From Nocardioides sp. (lineage in GTDB: Bacteria; Actinomycetota; Actinomycetes; Propionibacteriales; Nocardioidaceae): a stretch of 39,299 bases of DNA. The notes beneath the pieces are model-generated. The model ran no database searches. It saw only the letters and a program-made list of their open reading frames with translations, and had not been told where the DNA came from. Each line of letters begins with the position of its first letter. Position 1 is the stretch's first letter. The position numbers and the translations under genes are program-made. Location: positions 1 to 39,299 of the forward strand of contig JAICHQ010000023.1 in assembly GCA_025924815.1 (NCBI GenBank). The letters run 5' to 3'. This document shows, in pieces, positions 37,290-39,299 of the stretch.

Positions 37290-37635
37290 CTGCTGACTCC
37301 TCGCTGCCAGACCCGGCCCCGCCCTGTCGCGAGGCTTTCTGACCCGCAGCGTCTCCTCGAACCAGATCATTCCCGCGAATCCCCTCGAGCTCGACTGATC
37401 GCGTCGGACGTGGGTCCGCCGGCGGTTCCGATTTGGCCGACGGGCTACCGGTGGACGTTGTGCCCAGGTGACCTCCCGGAGGTCGAATCGTTCGTGAGGT
37501 GGCGCAAGGAAACCCGGACACCAACAAACGTTCACTATCCGGAGCGTTCGTGGTCACAGCGTGGCGAGACTCCGGCCCCCTGTGTCTTGGACACGTTCTC
37601 GACCCGGCCACCGGGCGATGCCGGCTGGCGGCGGC
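37290..37635. other. Gene-free interval before the IS3 relic
   Basis: About 346 bases between the SDR start and the transposase relic. Open frames cross it on the plus strand but show no motif or ribosome site. It includes a short palindrome GTGTC-TTG-GACAC (37582-37594). Part may belong to a decayed IS3 copy; no clean inverted-repeat end was found. Confidence 0.3.
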
Positions 37636-37830
37636 ATGACGCTGTCGTTTCGGGCGTCCCGGATGCAGGTCGAGTTGCTCGACCGGAAGAAGTGGAACAC
37701 CCGGCTCGAGCTGGCCAACGCCATGTTCGAGTACCTCGAGATCTGGCACAACCGGAGGCGCCGTCACAGCCAGCTCGGGTGGCTGACACCGCCAGAGTTC
37801 GAGCGCAATCGCGTCATCCCCGTGGCATGA
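37636..37830 (+). pseudogene. IS3-family transposase (OrfB) C-terminal relic
   Basis: The last 65 residues of this frame, from the Met at 37636, end like an IS3-family DDE transposase: SRMQVELLDRKKWNTRLELA, then MFEYLEIWHNRRRRHSQLGW and LTPPEFE, closing at a TGA (37828-37830). Homology is confident from 37660; before that the ESFW-like region reads SFRAS, so the 5' edge is already damaged. The catalytic D-D-E core and OrfA are absent, so it cannot be active. Downstream 37871-37885 has a TGTCCGTGAAACCC-type string that may derive from the IS right end. The HNH relic follows directly. Confidence 0.85.
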
Positions 37831-37895
37831 GATTCCAAAACCGCGACTACGCGGAACCCGGGACACACCGAACTGTCCGTGAAACCCGGCGAAGA

Positions 37896-38050
37896 AAGCT
37901 CCACCACCAACACCTCTGGCACCAACACGGCCACACCGACGTCGACAAAGCCATCCCCTGTGCCACTTCCACCGCCAACGCATCCACGACACCGGATACC
38001 TCCACCACCGACAACCCGACGGCACCATCCGCTTCAACCGACGCACGTGA
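37896..38050 (+). pseudogene. Frameshifted C-terminal relic of a DUF222/HNH endonuclease
   Basis: Two overlapping frames join to one HNH domain. The first (from about 37899) reads LHHQHLWHQHGHTDVDKAIP; the second, from 37958, reads LCHFHRQRIHDTGYLHHRQ and then PDGTIRFNRRT, ending at the TGA at 38048-38050. Together they give HH...W..HGHTD...LC..H...H, the HNH pattern of the DUF222-associated endonucleases common in Nocardioides and related genera. A single missing C in the run 37955-37958 explains the break. The N-terminal DUF222 domain is gone. It starts directly after the IS3 relic and ends 30 bases before the convergent Rieske gene stop. The match rests on recognition, not a search. Confidence 0.65.
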
Positions 38051-38080
38051 GGGCCGGAACCAGAACCAGCGGCGAGCTCG

Positions 38081-38527
38081 TCACGCCGAGACGATGTTCG
38101 ACCCCTTGACCTTGACGGGGACCGACGGGAGGGACGGGACCGAGCCGGCCGGCGAGCCACTCGGACCGGCGACGTTGGCTCCGTTGGTGATGGCGAACTG
38201 GCTCCCGTGGCACCCGCAGTTGATGGTGCCGCCGGCCACGTTGGCCAGGAGGCAGCCCTGGTGGGTGCAGGTGGCCGAGAAGCCTTCGAACGTGCCTTTG
38301 GTCGGCTGGGTGACGACGACGTTCTGCGAGGCCAGGACCACCCCTCCACCCACGGGCACGTCCGCGGTGGCCACCAGCGCCTGGCTCTTGTTGCCGGTGC
38401 CCGGTGACCCGCCCTGGCCGGTCGCCCCGGTCGAGCCACCTCCGCACGCGGCGAGGAGCGGAAGGCTGAGTCCCCCCACGGCGGCACCGGTGAGTGCGCG
38501 GCGTCGCGAGAGAGCGGGGTCGGTCAC
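38081..38527 (-). CDS. Rieske [2Fe-2S] protein, Tat/lipoprotein type
   Basis: This is a 148-residue exported Rieske ferredoxin. The N-terminus has a twin-arginine-like SRRRALTG (7-14), a hydrophobic stretch and a lipobox LLAAC (C28), suggesting Tat export and lipid anchoring on the outer face of the membrane. A Gly/Ser-rich linker follows (29-47). The cluster motifs are C87-T-H89-Q-G-C92 and C104-G-C106-H107: C87, H89, C104 and H107 bind the cluster, and C92-C106 form the usual disulfide. The GTG start at 38527 has GAGGAG seven bases upstream. It is too small for a bc1 complex subunit, so its redox partner is unknown. It lies downstream of uvrA on the same strand. Confidence 0.92.
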   Translation of the reverse strand: MTDPALSRRRALTGAAVGGLSLPLLAACGGGSTGATGQGGSPGTGNKSQALVATADVPVGGGVVLASQNVVVTQPTKGTFEGFSATCTHQGCLLANVAGGTINCGCHGSQFAITNGANVAGPSGSPAGSVPSLPSVPVKVKGSNIVSA

Positions 38528-38653
38528 GCTGAGTCTCCTCGTGGTCGGCAGGGCGGGCTCTCGACGCTAGCTCGCCCGGCTGAGTTTTCGCTGTGGGTCC
38601 CGGTCGGAGCCCGGTCGGCGCGGACCCGGCTCAGTGAGCTACGGGGCGGCGCG

Positions 38654-39299
38654 TCACGAGGTTCGGCCGCCGGCCAGCAGCGGAGCCAGGAACTGACCGG
38701 TGTAGCTGTCGGGGTCGGCCGCGACCTGCTCCGGCGTGCCCTCGGCGATCACGGTGCCACCCCGCGAGCCGCCTTCGGGACCCATGTCGATGATCCAGTC
38801 GGAGGTCTTGATCACGTCGAGGTTGTGCTCGATGACCAACACCGTGTTGCCCTTGTCGACCAGGCTGGACAGCACGCCCAGGAGCTTGCGGATGTCCTCG
38901 AAGTGCAGGCCGGTCGTCGGCTCGTCGAGCACGTAGACCGTGCGGCCGGTCGACCGCTTCTGCAGCTCGCTGGACAGCTTCACCCGCTGCGCCTCGCCGC
39001 CGGAGAGGGTCGTCGCGGGCTGCCCCAGCCGGACGTAGCCCAGCCCGACCTCGCACAGGGTCACCATGTGACGCGAGATCGCAGGCACGGCCGCGAAGAA
39101 CTCCGCGGCCTCCTCGATCGGCATGTCGAGGACCTCGGCGATCGTCTTGCCCTTGTAGTGGACCTCGAGCGTCTCGCGGTTGTAGCGCGAGCCGTGGCAC
39201 ACCTCGCACGGGACGTAGACGTCGGGGAGGAAGTTCATCTCGATCTTGATCGTGCCGTCGCCGGAGCACGCCTCGCAGCGGCCGCCCTTGACGTTGAAC
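38654..39299 (-). CDS. uvrA: Excinuclease ABC subunit A (C-terminal part)
   Basis: UvrA is the damage-recognition ATPase of nucleotide excision repair. The frame is open to the right edge, and the last 214 residues are visible. They contain the zinc-finger cysteines (CEACSGDG, then CEVCHG), the ABC signature [11 protein letters not shown], Walker [13 protein letters not shown] and the switch His in [11 protein letters not shown], followed by the standard [18 protein letters not shown] tail. All belong to the second nucleotide-binding domain, and the N-terminal two thirds lie outside the window. It is on the same strand as uvrC but separated by 13 kb of accessory genes. Confidence 0.97.
   Translation of the reverse strand, partial: FNVKGGRCEACSGDGTIKIEMNFLPDVYVPCEVCHGSRYNRETLEVHYKGKTIAEVLDMPIEEAAEFFAAVPAISRHMVTLCEVGLGYVRLGQPATTLSGGEAQRVKLSSELQKRSTGRTVYVLDEPTTGLHFEDIRKLLGVLSSLVDKGNTVLVIEHNLDVIKTSDWIIDMGPEGGSRGGTVIAEGTPEQVAADPDSYTGQFLAPLLAGGRTS

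Noticed and set aside
36570..38570. 666-codon plus-strand frame from the SDR gene to the Rieske gene
   Set aside because: It is antisense to the SDR and Rieske genes; only the segment around 37899-37958 is meaningful, as part of the HNH relic.

Overview
The window is a high-GC actinobacterial chromosome segment. Codon use is strongly G/C-ending, GTG starts are common, and stop and start codons often overlap. The gene order sufR-sufB / ABC transporter-ctaA / ctaB / tkt-tal-(pgi)-zwf-opcA-pgl / secG-tpiA-pgk-gap / whiA-yvcK-rapZ-uvrC is the conserved actinobacterial block also seen in Mycobacterium tuberculosis (Rv1420-Rv1461 region). Protein style, the RbpA/WhiA/OpcA set and a DUF222-HNH remnant suggest Nocardioidaceae (Nocardioides-like), but this is inference: no rRNA or other taxonomic marker is present.

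Left part (1-8.8 kb): the start of the SUF iron-sulfur operon (sufR, sufB, minus strand). Divergent from it are a YbhN/LPG-synthase-like membrane protein and an orphan CoxL-type molybdenum hydroxylase large subunit. An ABC-2 exporter (ATPase plus permease) and heme A synthase ctaA follow, then convergent ctaB (heme O synthase), separated by a strong 15-bp hairpin. CtaA and CtaB make heme for the aa3 oxidase.

Middle (8.8-25.9 kb): a plus-strand sugar-phosphate operon (tkt, tal, pgi, zwf, opcA, pgl) with mostly overlapping ends covers the oxidative and non-oxidative pentose phosphate pathway. It converges on a minus-strand run read uvrC, rapZ, yvcK, whiA, gap, pgk, tpiA, secG, rbpA. This combines DNA repair, regulators of cell wall and development, lower glycolysis, secretion and an RNA polymerase-binding factor.

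Right part (25.9-38.6 kb): accessory interval between uvrC and uvrA. It holds a fold-type-I decarboxylase, a subfamily-I haloalkane dehalogenase, a VOC protein, a GNAT, a DedA-like protein, a 43-residue Arg-rich small ORF with its own terminator, an MBL hydrolase, a trehalose-synthase-like GH13 enzyme, an ArsR-type regulator with an MFS exporter, a cupin, an NAD(P)-binding SDR-like protein, and a decayed patch (IS3 transposase tail next to a frameshifted HNH endonuclease tail). A Tat/lipoprotein Rieske protein follows. The window ends inside uvrA.

No CRISPR array, tRNA, rRNA or intact mobile element was seen. No clearly novel multi-gene system was found. The best leads are the IS3/HNH relic, the small Arg-rich gene, the orphan CoxL, the dyad operators near sufR, the cupin and the ArsR-MFS pair, and a recurring leaderless-promoter layout.
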